Part shown: positions 26,601 through 34,044 of the stretch, piece by piece | Layout of the letters: each line of letters begins with the position of its first letter | Position numbering within the stretch: position 1 is the stretch's first letter | Assembly: GCA_964610505.1 (NCBI GenBank) | Contig: CAZSXU010000020.1 | Location: 1 to 64,000, forward strand | Direction of reading: 5' to 3' | Origin: CAZSXU01 sp964610505 | GTDB taxonomy: Bacteria > Arandabacterota > Arandabacteria > JAGLYR01 | Length of the DNA: 64,000 bases | Notes under the pieces: model-generated | What the model was told of the DNA's origin: nothing | Seen by the model: only the letters and a program-made list of their open reading frames with translations | Database searches by the model: none | Position numbers and translations under genes: made by a program

Positions 26601-27994
26601 CGTTCGCAGCCGGCGGGTCGAGCGAACCCTCCGGATCGGGCGGATCGCAGTTCGGAGAGGAATCGTCGGTGATGGGCAGCCTGCGATTGCTGCGCTCGGG
26701 ACTACCGAATCTTCAGTTCCGCCGGGGGCGCGTCGTCCTGGATGCGGCCGGGCGCCGGCAGGAGAAGTGGATCAGCCGCGGGGAGCTGGAACTGAGTCCC
26801 GACCAGGCCGGCGTCGAGCTTCCGGGGATACGACGCCTCTGGCTCAGGGCTTTTTTCCAGCGGAGCAACCGGGACATCTCGATCCGGGAGTCCGAAGCGC
26901 CGGGCGACAGCCTCAACGGGCAGGACGCCGGGAGGCAGACGACCGATCACGCCTTCGCTCGCCTCAACGGATCCACGGGAACTCCCCTCTCCTGGAACAT
27001 CGCCGTTGAAGATCGGCGCAGCTGGAACCCGGACGCGCGGCAGTCCCGGAATCTCCGCCGGTTCCAGAATCTCGACGCCACGCTCCACTCACAGGCCCAC
27101 TCGAGCGTGGACGCGTTCCTCAAGTGGGAGTCCCGCCGGGACCTGTTCTGGCACCCGGAGGGCACCCCCGGTGGGTTTGACGTCGAGCGAATGCTGACGG
27201 CGACCGTCCAACTCTACCCGGGTCGTTTGCGGGAGGACTTCTCTCCTCTCACGTTCCGGCTGGACCTGGGACGCAACGAGACGGAGAGAGGCGAACCCGG
27301 CACCGAGCTCCCCGGATCGGCGAGTCTCTGGTCGGAGACCTCCGACGTATCGGAGCGGCACCGGGGCAGGAACCGAATCTACGAAACCCGGCTCCAGATA
27401 TTCTCCTGGCTTCGCCTGGTGGAACGATGGGAAACCGCGTCCGAACGCTTCACTCGGGAGGGTCTCTCCACGGAAGGGGACAATCGTCGGTTGGAAAGCC
27501 GCGTCGAGTCCAGCCCGCCGGGCGGCCTCGTCATCCTCCGGTGGATCGAAGAGGACACCGAAGAGGAGACGGTGAACGGCGAAACTCACCGGTTCTCGGG
27601 CCAGTGGGATCAAACGTGGGGCGGCGGTATCCTCACCTACGTGTCGCTCGAGGCCGATCGCGCCGAGACCCGGGAGGCTCACGTGGGCGATCTCACCGAG
27701 ACCTGGAATCCGCAGGCCCAGATCACGTGGCGACGATCCCGGTGGCAGCTCGACGCCTCCCTGGGCGGGTCGCTCCAGTGGACCCGCACCAAAGACACCT
27801 CACCGGGCGCGCCGGGCGGTTGGCAGGAGGACCGCAGCCAAACCCTGTCGGCGTCCCTCAACGTCCATCCGGTTCCGATCCTCTCGCTTAAGATCGAATA
27901 TCTCCTGAACCGATCCGAGAGCTCCGCTTCGACAACGGCGGGGGCAAGCGAAACAGATCACGACATCCGCGTGAGATTGCAGCTTCGCGCGTAA
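23630..27994 (+). CDS. Very large exported beta-propeller/SprA-like surface protein
   Basis: About 1454 residues. The start is uncertain: no ATG or GTG lies in frame before the hydrophobic signal (RHRVVLLFLLPLAVPPSLAAEL), so TTG at 23630, behind a GGAG-rich stretch and 30 bp after the DUF362 stop, is chosen. Residues ~40-375 form propeller-like blades (VWFALDAGVAEYRKE; LWAVTDAGIARYDKD; LWLGTDDGLWRYRAD). A middle region (~440-840) resembles SprA-type modules: TLSGFYDTTDPENSAYQLTY, and VPGSESIRVDRERLRPDIDY before a SGLFIFF strand, the SprA pattern of V-x-GSE-x-(I/V)-x-V ... L-x-x-x-x-DY. The last ~600 residues alternate like a large barrel. SprA is the outer-membrane translocon of type IX secretion; homology here is by motif only, and the protein is shorter than SprA. 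Confidence 0.65.
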   Translation: MTKGRRDHSYTPLAPKCGRPRRHRVVLLFLLPLAVPPSLAAELATAPWSDTRVEDLRRRIETVDDRALILTPTALYRFRADSEAWTVTAPADGLPGLPLGSLSLTAENIWISGDGTSVSDVRFDDWQRYGPGEGYPGRRIFDVEADEDYAYAGTDEGAARFDLYVLEWENVAGPDGEPLGFVSDVAVGEDRVWFALDAGVAEYRKETENVRVDAVLGSLQAPRVLALRQTPRFLWAVTDAGIARYDKDLESWNSFQPGVDFPDARVHQLTLEGDDLWLGTDDGLWRYRADGGIWRRDESGDEMPGERVFAFVLETERIWVTTERAFAVYEQDEARWIDFTSSVPLSPDDCIEQYWTGETLLFLGRDRIVYGLGFGQENPSLFTYRSRPIQEIVAGSAESLAPGWRVGLDETGLGMRSSSGSTLNLKGGATIFVEDDDTGRDPGPGGDPGLGEIVSDTRLDLTLSGRLGEDRTLSGFYDTTDPENSAYQLTYRGARSDVLRVASVGEIDQQIFNSSLMPGAGIRGGWVRAELGGRSQATRRRLLTADAWIGERRTRPGRDVFYGGNRTVEASVRDTDYVRGVVFPVPAGWTAEDLRKASIYRDDGDDASNDANTETRTRAGLSGAWDRLTPNTDYVIGSRGGTLILSAPLGGNHTLVAVRAWDGAEVDLTGLWLRNHYWIATEPVPGSLQSTLVDSTGSPTDAAGTPYLQIFKLDGDGDGLLDPDRFSPVNGLLSFPDSLPFPIEVYSETDPENRYTLEYTYRATLNTFQLSHGDVVPGSESIRVDRERLRPDIDYSMIPSSGLFIFFEHVLLDDDTVIEVEYLYEVGEGPSDSEESNEETVVSGQLGLAPGDHVFLGLSTTHWTDGADRDRTTTDLNARLEWKNEQCFLRVVPEAALSRADPADESSAGGGETETGAAVGVALKGRYRGLEVSASHRNLDGGFVSFEDRRTLLGRLREESAARGRLTLGRHLQAELEWETSLSDRLSGENAFAAGGSSEPSGSGGSQFGEESSVMGSLRLLRSGLPNLQFRRGRVVLDAAGRRQEKWISRGELELSPDQAGVELPGIRRLWLRAFFQRSNRDISIRESEAPGDSLNGQDAGRQTTDHAFARLNGSTGTPLSWNIAVEDRRSWNPDARQSRNLRRFQNLDATLHSQAHSSVDAFLKWESRRDLFWHPEGTPGGFDVERMLTATVQLYPGRLREDFSPLTFRLDLGRNETERGEPGTELPGSASLWSETSDVSERHRGRNRIYETRLQIFSWLRLVERWETASERFTREGLSTEGDNRRLESRVESSPPGGLVILRWIEEDTEEETVNGETHRFSGQWDQTWGGGILTYVSLEADRAETREAHVGDLTETWNPQAQITWRRSRWQLDASLGGSLQWTRTKDTSPGAPGGWQEDRSQTLSASLNVHPVPILSLKIEYLLNRSESSASTTAGASETDHDIRVRLQLRA

Positions 27995-28064
27995 ACCTGC
28001 CGGTGGACGCGCGCGCTTCGCGCATTCTGGTGTTCTCCTGCGTTCCTCGGCCGACCCGGTCCGG

Positions 28065-28093
28065 TTGCCGCCGTTCTTCACACGTGGTATAAT
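28065..28093 (+). promoter_or_regulatory. Sigma-70-type promoter for the second DUF362 gene
   Basis: -35 TTGCCG (28065-28070) and a perfect -10 TATAAT (28088-28093) are exactly 17 bp apart. Transcription would start near 28100, about 65 nt before the ATG at 28165. Confidence 0.7.
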
Positions 28094-28164
28094 GGTATGG
28101 AAGACAGGTTCACGGATCCCTGTTTCCCAGCCGGCGCTCCAGCGAACCCAGGAAGGAACCCGCC

Positions 28165-29553
28165 ATGACCCGTCCCGGCCCGAACGACTTGCCGAAGAAA
28201 CCCGGTTTCGTGTTTTGCCCGACGAGAAGGGAATTTCTCAAACTCTCGGCCCTCGGCGCCATGGCCGCGGCCGTGCCCCCGATGATGGCCTCTCCCCTCA
28301 CCGCCCTCGCCTCCATACGAGGAACCAGGGGACGCGGCAAGGCCGGGCCCGGTGAGATTGTCATCCTTCATGACCCTCGAATGCTGGGCCATGAGGCCGT
28401 GATCGATTTGGATCAAGTGGAGCAGAACGTTCACCTCGCGGTCCGCACCCTGACCGGAATCGGCGACACGGGCGCCGCCTTCGAGTCGTTGTTCCCCGGC
28501 CTCAGCGGCACATCAACCATCGCAATCAAAGTCAACCTGATCGGTCCCTGTGACACACGGTGGGAAACCGTACGGGGGGTGGTATCCGGGCTGTCCCAGA
28601 TGCTGGAAGGGACGTACAACGTGGGTCAGGTAACCGTCTTCGACCGGCACAGCATGTCCTCGCACGGGTACGATGTCGCGAACTTCACTTTCGACGGCAA
28701 CCATCCCGTCCTGAGCAGCACAAACAGCGCCTCGGGATCCGGTTACGAACCCGTGGCGGGCTATGAACTCTCGCAGTTCATCATGACCCATGATTACGTG
28801 ATCAACGTCCCGGTGCTCAAGAGCCACTACGACTCGAACAATCAGATCACGGTCGCCCTGAAGAATCACTATGGATCCTGTTCGCCCTCGAGCCTCTGCG
28901 GCAACATTCCCGGCATGCTGACTCTGAATGCGGATTCTTACATCAAGGACAAAACCCGCCTCGTGATCACGGATTGTCTTCGCGCGACCTACAGCGGGGG
29001 GCCCACGGGCCCCGCGCAAACCTGGAACACGTACACGGAGGGAACCCCGAATACACTTCTCGTGACCACCGACCCGGTCACGAACGATTACTGGGCCCGG
29101 GACATCATCAATGCCGAGCGTACAGCCCGAGGATTGGCGGCACGTCCCTGCACCTGGGTGGAACTGGCGTCAGGCATCCCTTACTTCCTCGGCGTGAGCG
29201 ACCCGTTCTACATGACCGTGATTTCCCTGGATCCGTATCTGGACGTGGAGACCGACCGGGCAGGCATCGCCGCCGGCGCGACGTTCCTTGCACCCAACGT
29301 GCCCAATCCTTTCAGCCACCACACGGCCATTCGGTTTCGTCTGCAACAGGCAGGGCCGGTCGCACTCACGATCTTCGATGCGTCGGGGAGAAGGGTGCGC
29401 CGGATGGACGAGCGGCACTTCCCGGGGGGATACGGGCAGGCCGAGTGGGACGGCCGCGACATGAACGGGCGAAAGGCGGCCCCCGGGGTCTACTTCGTCC
29501 GCATGGAGGCGGGAGGAACCGTCCAGACGCGCCGGATCGTCATGGTGCGTTAG
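28165..29553 (+). CDS. DUF362 protein with both a Tat signal and a C-terminal sorting domain
   Basis: A 462-residue protein starting at 28165 behind AAGGAA. A Tat signal (PTRREFLKLSALGAMAAA; RR at 21-22) precedes a DUF362 domain (FPGLSGTSTIAIKVNL, QFIMTHDYVINVPVLKSHYDSN, ITVALKNHYGSCSP, LVTTDPVTNDYWA). The last ~85 residues are an FlgD-like sorting domain (VPNPFSHHTAIRFRL ... FDASGRRVRRMDERHFPGG ... APGVYFVRM ... RRIVMVR). Seen together, this suggests folding with a cofactor in the cytoplasm, Tat export, then surface delivery. It has its own promoter. Confidence 0.85.
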   Translation: MTRPGPNDLPKKPGFVFCPTRREFLKLSALGAMAAAVPPMMASPLTALASIRGTRGRGKAGPGEIVILHDPRMLGHEAVIDLDQVEQNVHLAVRTLTGIGDTGAAFESLFPGLSGTSTIAIKVNLIGPCDTRWETVRGVVSGLSQMLEGTYNVGQVTVFDRHSMSSHGYDVANFTFDGNHPVLSSTNSASGSGYEPVAGYELSQFIMTHDYVINVPVLKSHYDSNNQITVALKNHYGSCSPSSLCGNIPGMLTLNADSYIKDKTRLVITDCLRATYSGGPTGPAQTWNTYTEGTPNTLLVTTDPVTNDYWARDIINAERTARGLAARPCTWVELASGIPYFLGVSDPFYMTVISLDPYLDVETDRAGIAAGATFLAPNVPNPFSHHTAIRFRLQQAGPVALTIFDASGRRVRRMDERHFPGGYGQAEWDGRDMNGRKAAPGVYFVRMEAGGTVQTRRIVMVR

Positions 29554-30173
29554 CGGTAACCGAGAGCCGCAGACTTCACGGACACGGATCGGCCGGATGG
29601 AGTCCTCGCGGGAGGGGACCTCGTCTCCCCAGGCAAGCGCGTAATCAACTGGGAGCTCCATCTCGCAGCTTGCGGTCCCTCGATACACGGTGACGTCCGG
29701 CCTTGCGGCACAGCGCGCCGCACTCGGGACGAACGGGGAAGCGAACGGCGTGCCGGGTTCCGACCCCGGCCTCCTCCCCAAGTGGAGCGTCTGGAAAACC
29801 TCAGTTGTGATCAGCGACCCGTCGCGACCGAAATCCATGTTCTCATTCGGCGGTTGAAAGATCTGCGGTCTTCCGAGCGTCCCGCTCAGGATCCCGGAGG
29901 GCGCAGTGTGACGTCTGTCTTGGTGATCGACCTAAGCGGCGGGATTCAGTCGGCGTAGTGGCGCGCCATCTCGGGATGTGGCTGAAGTTCCCGATGTCAG
30001 CGCGTGACCAAGGATGAACTCGATCTCGCCGTTTGAACAGCCCATCCCCGGGCAGGGCGCCGGGTGGGCCCGGCAGCATGTCGAAAGATGAGCGGCCTCG
30101 CGGCTCTGTGTCCTCTCCGGTTGACGCTTTTTGTTCTCTTGCCCTTCCTCGAGGTCCATTCTCTGCCGTCTAT
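29554..30173. other. Convergent intergenic region with a decayed repeat element
   Basis: This 620-bp gap between convergent genes has no supported gene. Its left half holds a degenerate CACAGAT element (29566-29872) and a decayed CCTTGCG...CTCGGGACGAACGG repeat around 29691-29735. In 29873-30173 I see nothing recognisable and no clear bidirectional terminator. Confidence 0.45.
29566..29872. repeat. CACAGAT element, decayed copy D
   Basis: Left arm remnant AGCCGCAGACTTCACGGA (29567-29584) begins 13 bp after the DUF362 stop codon. A hairpin-2-like motif CCCCAGGCAAGCG ... ACTGGGAGCTCC lies at about 29625-29660, and a right arm remnant GATCTGCGG is at about 29858-29866. The roughly 300-bp spacing and order match the full copies, but hairpin 3 is not recognisable. 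Confidence 0.45.
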
Positions 30174-32549
30174 TCACGATTCTCCACCCGTCGCGCCTTG
30201 TTCGGTTCGGGATATGATCTCGTCCTGGAGCGTGCGCGAGACATCGCAGAAGTAATCGCTGTAGCCGGCAACCCGGACGATGAGGTCCCGGTGGGCTTCG
30301 GGATCCCGCTGTGCCTCTCGAAGCGTATCGGAGCTCACCACATTGAACTGCACGTGGTGCCCGCCCAGTTTGAAGTAGGTCCGGACGAGGGCGGCCAGCC
30401 GATCGAGATCCTCTTCTTCCCGAAGCGTCTCGGGCGTGAACTTCATATTGAGGAGTGTCCCCCCTGTTTTCTCATGGTCCATCTTCGCCGCCGAGCGAAA
30501 GACGGCCGTCGGGCCCTTGCGGTCCATACCCTGAACCGGAGAGATTCCTTCCGAGAGCGGCACGCCCGCCCGGCGCCCGTCCGGTGTCGCGCCGGTCACG
30601 CGGCCGAAGTAGACGTGACAGGTGGTCGGGAGCATATCGATGTGATACGTGCCGCCCCTCACATTGGGCCGCCCCTCGACGGCGCCCAGGAACATCTCGA
30701 ACACGATCCGCATGACCTCGTCCGCTTCATCGTCGTCGTTGCCCCACTTGGGCGACCTGTTGCGCAGAAAGTGCCGGAATCGCTCGCTCCCCTCGAAGTC
30801 TCTCCTCAGCGCGTCAAGAACCTCGTCCATGGGAACCGCCCGATCTCGATAGACGTGTTTTCGAAGCGCGGCCAGGCTGTCGGTGACGGTTCCAATGCCG
30901 ACGCCCTGAATGTAGGACGTGTTGTATCGCGCCCCGCCCTCGTTGTAGTCGAGTCCCGTTTCGATACAGTCATCCGTGATCAGCGAGAGAAACGGCGCCG
31001 GCATCTCCGCACCGTACATGTGTTCGATTCTGTCGTTCCCTTCGAACTTCACGCCAAGGAAATGCCGCATCTGCGCTTCAAACGCGCCCACCACATCTTC
31101 GAATGTCGTAAGGGTATTCGGCGCGCCCGTTTCGGGTCCCAGTTGCTTTCCCGTTCGCACGTCCACGCCGTTGTTAAGGGCCAGCTCCAGGATCTTCGGA
31201 AGGTTGAAGTAACCCGTCAAGATGTAGGCTTCCTTGCCGAAGGCGCCGGCTTCCACGCAGCCGCTGGTCCCGCCCTCGCGTGCGTCCTCGAGACTCTTGC
31301 CCTGGCGAACGAGCTCCCGAACGACGCCGTCCGCGTTGAACACCGACGGGTATCCGTATCCCCGGCGGATCACCCGGCAGGCCTCCTTCAGGAACCGGTC
31401 GGGCGTCTGATGTGAAATCTGCACGTTCTGGCTCGGCTGGAGGATGTGCATTTCCTCAATCACTTCGAGGAGCAGGAAGGAAACCTCGCTTGAGCCATCG
31501 GATCCGTCCCGCCGCAGCCCGGCCAGATTGATGTTGGCGAAGTCCGTGTAGGTCCCGCTTTCGGCCGCAGTGACGCCCACCTTGGGGGGCGCCGGATGGT
31601 TGTTGAACTTGATGAAGAAGCACTCGAGGAGTTCCTTGGCCGAACCGCGCGTCAGGCTCCCGTCCGCAATGCCCCGACGGTAGAACGGCTCCATATGCTG
31701 ATCGAGGTGTCCCGGGCTGAAAGCGTCCCACCCGTTGAGCTCTGTGATCACGCCCAGGTGACAGAACCAGTACATCTGAAGCGCCTCCCGGAAATCCCGT
31801 GGGGCCTCTGCGGGCACGCGGGTGCAGACTTCACGAATCCGCTCGAGTTCCATCCGCCGCCCGGGATCGACTTCCGCCGCCGCCAACCTCCCGGCCAGAG
31901 CGGCATGGCGTTCGGCGAACAGAATGGCCGCATCGGCGGCGATGTCCATGGCTCGAAGCTGTTCCCGCCTGTGCGCCGTGTCGTCCGACTGTGGCACCGA
32001 GTCAAAGGTCTCGAGGACCTTCCCGATGCGCGCCTTGAAATCCATCATTCCACACCGGTAGATCTTTCCATCCGCAACCGTGTGGCCGGGCGCCCGCTGC
32101 TCCATGAATTCCGTGAAGATTCCCGCGTCGTAGGCGTCCTTCCACGATTCGGGAAGAGCAGCGAAGATCCGGTCCCGAAGGCTTCGACCCCGCCAGAACG
32201 GGATCATCTCCCGTTCGTAAACCGCACGGGTCTCGGAGGAAACCAAGTAGCGGGTCTTCTCCCTGTCGTTCAGAATGCTGAGGTCCTCAAGGCTGTGGCA
32301 CGTCAGCTCGGGATAGGTCGGAGTCGCCTTGGGTTTCGGACCGCGCTCGCCGACGATGAGCTCGCCGGGCCCGATGTGAATCGTCTTGTGCTCGCAGAGG
32401 TGCCGGAAAGCAAGGGCCCGGAGAACGGGCGCCGAATGCGTGTTCAGGTTCTCGCGGTAGAAATCCGTGAGAAGTTCCGCACGCTCGGCGGAGATGGAGG
32501 GTTCGCTCTCCAGAGTTTCTTGTCTCAGTCGCTCGACTCGCTCGGTCAT
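30174..32549 (-). CDS. Glycyl radical enzyme, trans-4-hydroxy-L-proline dehydratase-like
   Basis: A 791-residue PFL-superfamily enzyme. The catalytic Cys431 and Glu433 lie in GGTSGCVEAGAFGKEAYILT, and the glycyl radical Gly762 in RVAGYSDYF near the C-terminus. The GCVE motif (instead of Cys-Cys) marks the dehydratase/lyase branch. Length, a histidine at 156, and the runs GAFGKEAYILTGYFN, ARYNTSYIQGVGIGT and GNDDDEAD most resemble HypD (789 residues in C. difficile), which removes water from hydroxyproline to give pyrroline-5-carboxylate. No proC neighbour is visible, so substrate remains open (other diol or amine lyases possible). The activase gene is 4 bp upstream. The enzyme is oxygen-sensitive, implying anaerobic life. 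Confidence 0.85.
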   Translation of the reverse strand: MTERVERLRQETLESEPSISAERAELLTDFYRENLNTHSAPVLRALAFRHLCEHKTIHIGPGELIVGERGPKPKATPTYPELTCHSLEDLSILNDREKTRYLVSSETRAVYEREMIPFWRGRSLRDRIFAALPESWKDAYDAGIFTEFMEQRAPGHTVADGKIYRCGMMDFKARIGKVLETFDSVPQSDDTAHRREQLRAMDIAADAAILFAERHAALAGRLAAAEVDPGRRMELERIREVCTRVPAEAPRDFREALQMYWFCHLGVITELNGWDAFSPGHLDQHMEPFYRRGIADGSLTRGSAKELLECFFIKFNNHPAPPKVGVTAAESGTYTDFANINLAGLRRDGSDGSSEVSFLLLEVIEEMHILQPSQNVQISHQTPDRFLKEACRVIRRGYGYPSVFNADGVVRELVRQGKSLEDAREGGTSGCVEAGAFGKEAYILTGYFNLPKILELALNNGVDVRTGKQLGPETGAPNTLTTFEDVVGAFEAQMRHFLGVKFEGNDRIEHMYGAEMPAPFLSLITDDCIETGLDYNEGGARYNTSYIQGVGIGTVTDSLAALRKHVYRDRAVPMDEVLDALRRDFEGSERFRHFLRNRSPKWGNDDDEADEVMRIVFEMFLGAVEGRPNVRGGTYHIDMLPTTCHVYFGRVTGATPDGRRAGVPLSEGISPVQGMDRKGPTAVFRSAAKMDHEKTGGTLLNMKFTPETLREEEDLDRLAALVRTYFKLGGHHVQFNVVSSDTLREAQRDPEAHRDLIVRVAGYSDYFCDVSRTLQDEIISRTEQGATGGES

Positions 32550-32553
32550 CCGC

Positions 32554-33450
32554 CTACCCGCCGGTTCTCACTTCGAGACCCAGGCCGTTGAGCAACGCCA
32601 CGATGTGGTCAACGGCCGGGGGCGCCGCCGGGTGGATCTCGCCGCACCCCCAGGATCGTCCCAGTCGGTGATACTTGTCCCGCGCCGTTCTGTGAAACGG
32701 CAGAATGTGAACGCGGCGCGTGTTCTTCAGAGATGCAACCAGATCGCCCAGCGCTTCAAGATTCGCTCGATCGTCCGTCACCCCGGGAACCAGGGGAAAC
32801 CGAATCCAGATCTCGGCGCCCGCCTCGTCGAGAAGCCGCAGGTTCTCGAGAATCGGCCGGAGGGATACTCCCGTCAGCCGGCGGTGCCGCTCGTTCTGCA
32901 GGATTTTGACGTCGAAGAGGAAAAGATTCGTGAATCGCAAGACGGAAGCGATCAGATCCGGTTCCGCGAAGCCGCACGTGTCGATGGCGACATTCAGACC
33001 TCTCGCCCGGCATTCCTCGAGGCATGCCAGGAGAAACGGTCCCTGGAGGAGCGGCTCTCCACCGGAGAAGGTGACACCACCGCCGGATTCCTCGTAGAAG
33101 GGGCGGTCCCGCTCCAGCTCGCCGATAAGCCGGTCAACGGTGAAGGACTCGCCCACACGGCGCCGCGCGCCCGTGTGGCAGACGTCGACACAGCGACCGC
33201 ATGCCGTGCACCCGGGAGGACGGCCCGGACCAACGGCCCGCCCTTGCGGACATACCTCCGCGCAGGCACCGCAGCCGATGCAGCGGTCGGGCACGAAGAG
33301 AATCTCGGGATCGGGCGACAGCCCCTCGGGATTGTGGCACCACCCGCAGGAGAGCGGGCACCCCTTGAAGAACGCGGTCGACCGAATCCCCGGACCGTCA
33401 TGGATGGAATAGCGCTGGACGTTGAAACACGTGCCGGTCGTTCCGCTCAT
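32554..33450 (-). CDS. Glycyl radical enzyme activase (radical SAM)
   Basis: A 298-residue enzyme that uses S-adenosylmethionine and a [4Fe-4S] cluster to install the glycyl radical on the partner encoded 4 bp downstream. The radical SAM motif is C-x3-C-x2-C in FFKGCPLSCGWCHNPE. Two ferredoxin-type clusters follow (RCIGCGACAEVCPQG and GCTACGRCVDVCHTGA), typical of activases other than that of pyruvate formate-lyase itself. Later motifs TFSGGEPLLQ and DVKIL are also family features. The start at 33450 has a modest AGGA site. Confidence 0.93.
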   Translation of the reverse strand: MSGTTGTCFNVQRYSIHDGPGIRSTAFFKGCPLSCGWCHNPEGLSPDPEILFVPDRCIGCGACAEVCPQGRAVGPGRPPGCTACGRCVDVCHTGARRRVGESFTVDRLIGELERDRPFYEESGGGVTFSGGEPLLQGPFLLACLEECRARGLNVAIDTCGFAEPDLIASVLRFTNLFLFDVKILQNERHRRLTGVSLRPILENLRLLDEAGAEIWIRFPLVPGVTDDRANLEALGDLVASLKNTRRVHILPFHRTARDKYHRLGRSWGCGEIHPAAPPAVDHIVALLNGLGLEVRTGG

Positions 33451-33724
33451 GTTCCTATGGTATTCCCTTTCCGGACGTGTGTCATGTTATTCTACGAAGA
33501 GCGAACAGCCGTGAGGCGCCCGCTTCTGCCCTACCTTCTCCCTTCTACTCCGTCCCCTTTCCCCGCAGCCCCATTCTCGATGAGTTCCCGGGTGAGCAGA
33601 GGGCCACGAAACACGGGCACGGGTAGGTCGTAGGAGGAAGATGGAAGCAGGGTAGACGGGGCCGCGGGCTTGGCGGTCTCGCCGTCTCTGTGCTCTCGGC
33701 GTCCTCGGCGGATAGCTCCCGGAC

Positions 33725-34030
33725 TCACCGAATCATCACAATCCGTCGTTCAAACGTCCTGTCCGCTACACGCAATCTGCAGAAGTACACGCCGCTGGCG
33801 ACCGCGCGGCCTCCCCCGTCCCTCCCGTCCCACGCCAGGCGATGCAACCCGGCGGGGAAGCGCCCGCTGGAAATTCGCCGCACGAGTCTGCCCCGCACGT
33901 CCACGACGAGCATCTCGGCGTCTGCCTCCTCCGGAAATAGATCGATGGGATCGATTTCGTCATGGGCTCGAGCGACCGAAGCAACGGCCAACGCCATCCG
34001 GAACGCGGCCGCCGTAAGGAGAAGTCCCAT
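33725..34030 (-). CDS. Mini secreted protein: signal peptide plus truncated sorting domain
   Basis: A 101-residue reading frame starting at 34030 (weak ribosome site). A signal-like segment (MGLLLTAAAFRMALAVASVA) is followed directly by an FlgD-like sorting domain missing its first strand: LVVDVRGRLVRRISSGRFPAG, WDGRDGGGRAVASGVYF, RRIVMIR. No cargo domain is present. It starts 15 bp after the aspartic protease stop codon, in another frame, so it may be a cotranscribed minimal protein, a remnant of a deleted gene, or a sorting domain cut from the protease by a frameshift. Confidence 0.55.
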   Translation of the reverse strand: MGLLLTAAAFRMALAVASVARAHDEIDPIDLFPEEADAEMLVVDVRGRLVRRISSGRFPAGLHRLAWDGRDGGGRAVASGVYFCRLRVADRTFERRIVMIR

Positions 34031-34044
34031 TTCCGGGGGCGACG

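Noticed and set aside
29170..29838. 222-codon minus-strand frame reaching into the intergenic region
   Set aside because: Most of it is antisense to the DUF362 sorting domain, the rest overlaps a decayed repeat, and there is no ribosome site.
30033..31415. 460-codon plus-strand frame over the glycyl radical enzyme
   Set aside because: The minus-strand enzyme has intact catalytic motifs over the same interval; the plus frame has no domain.
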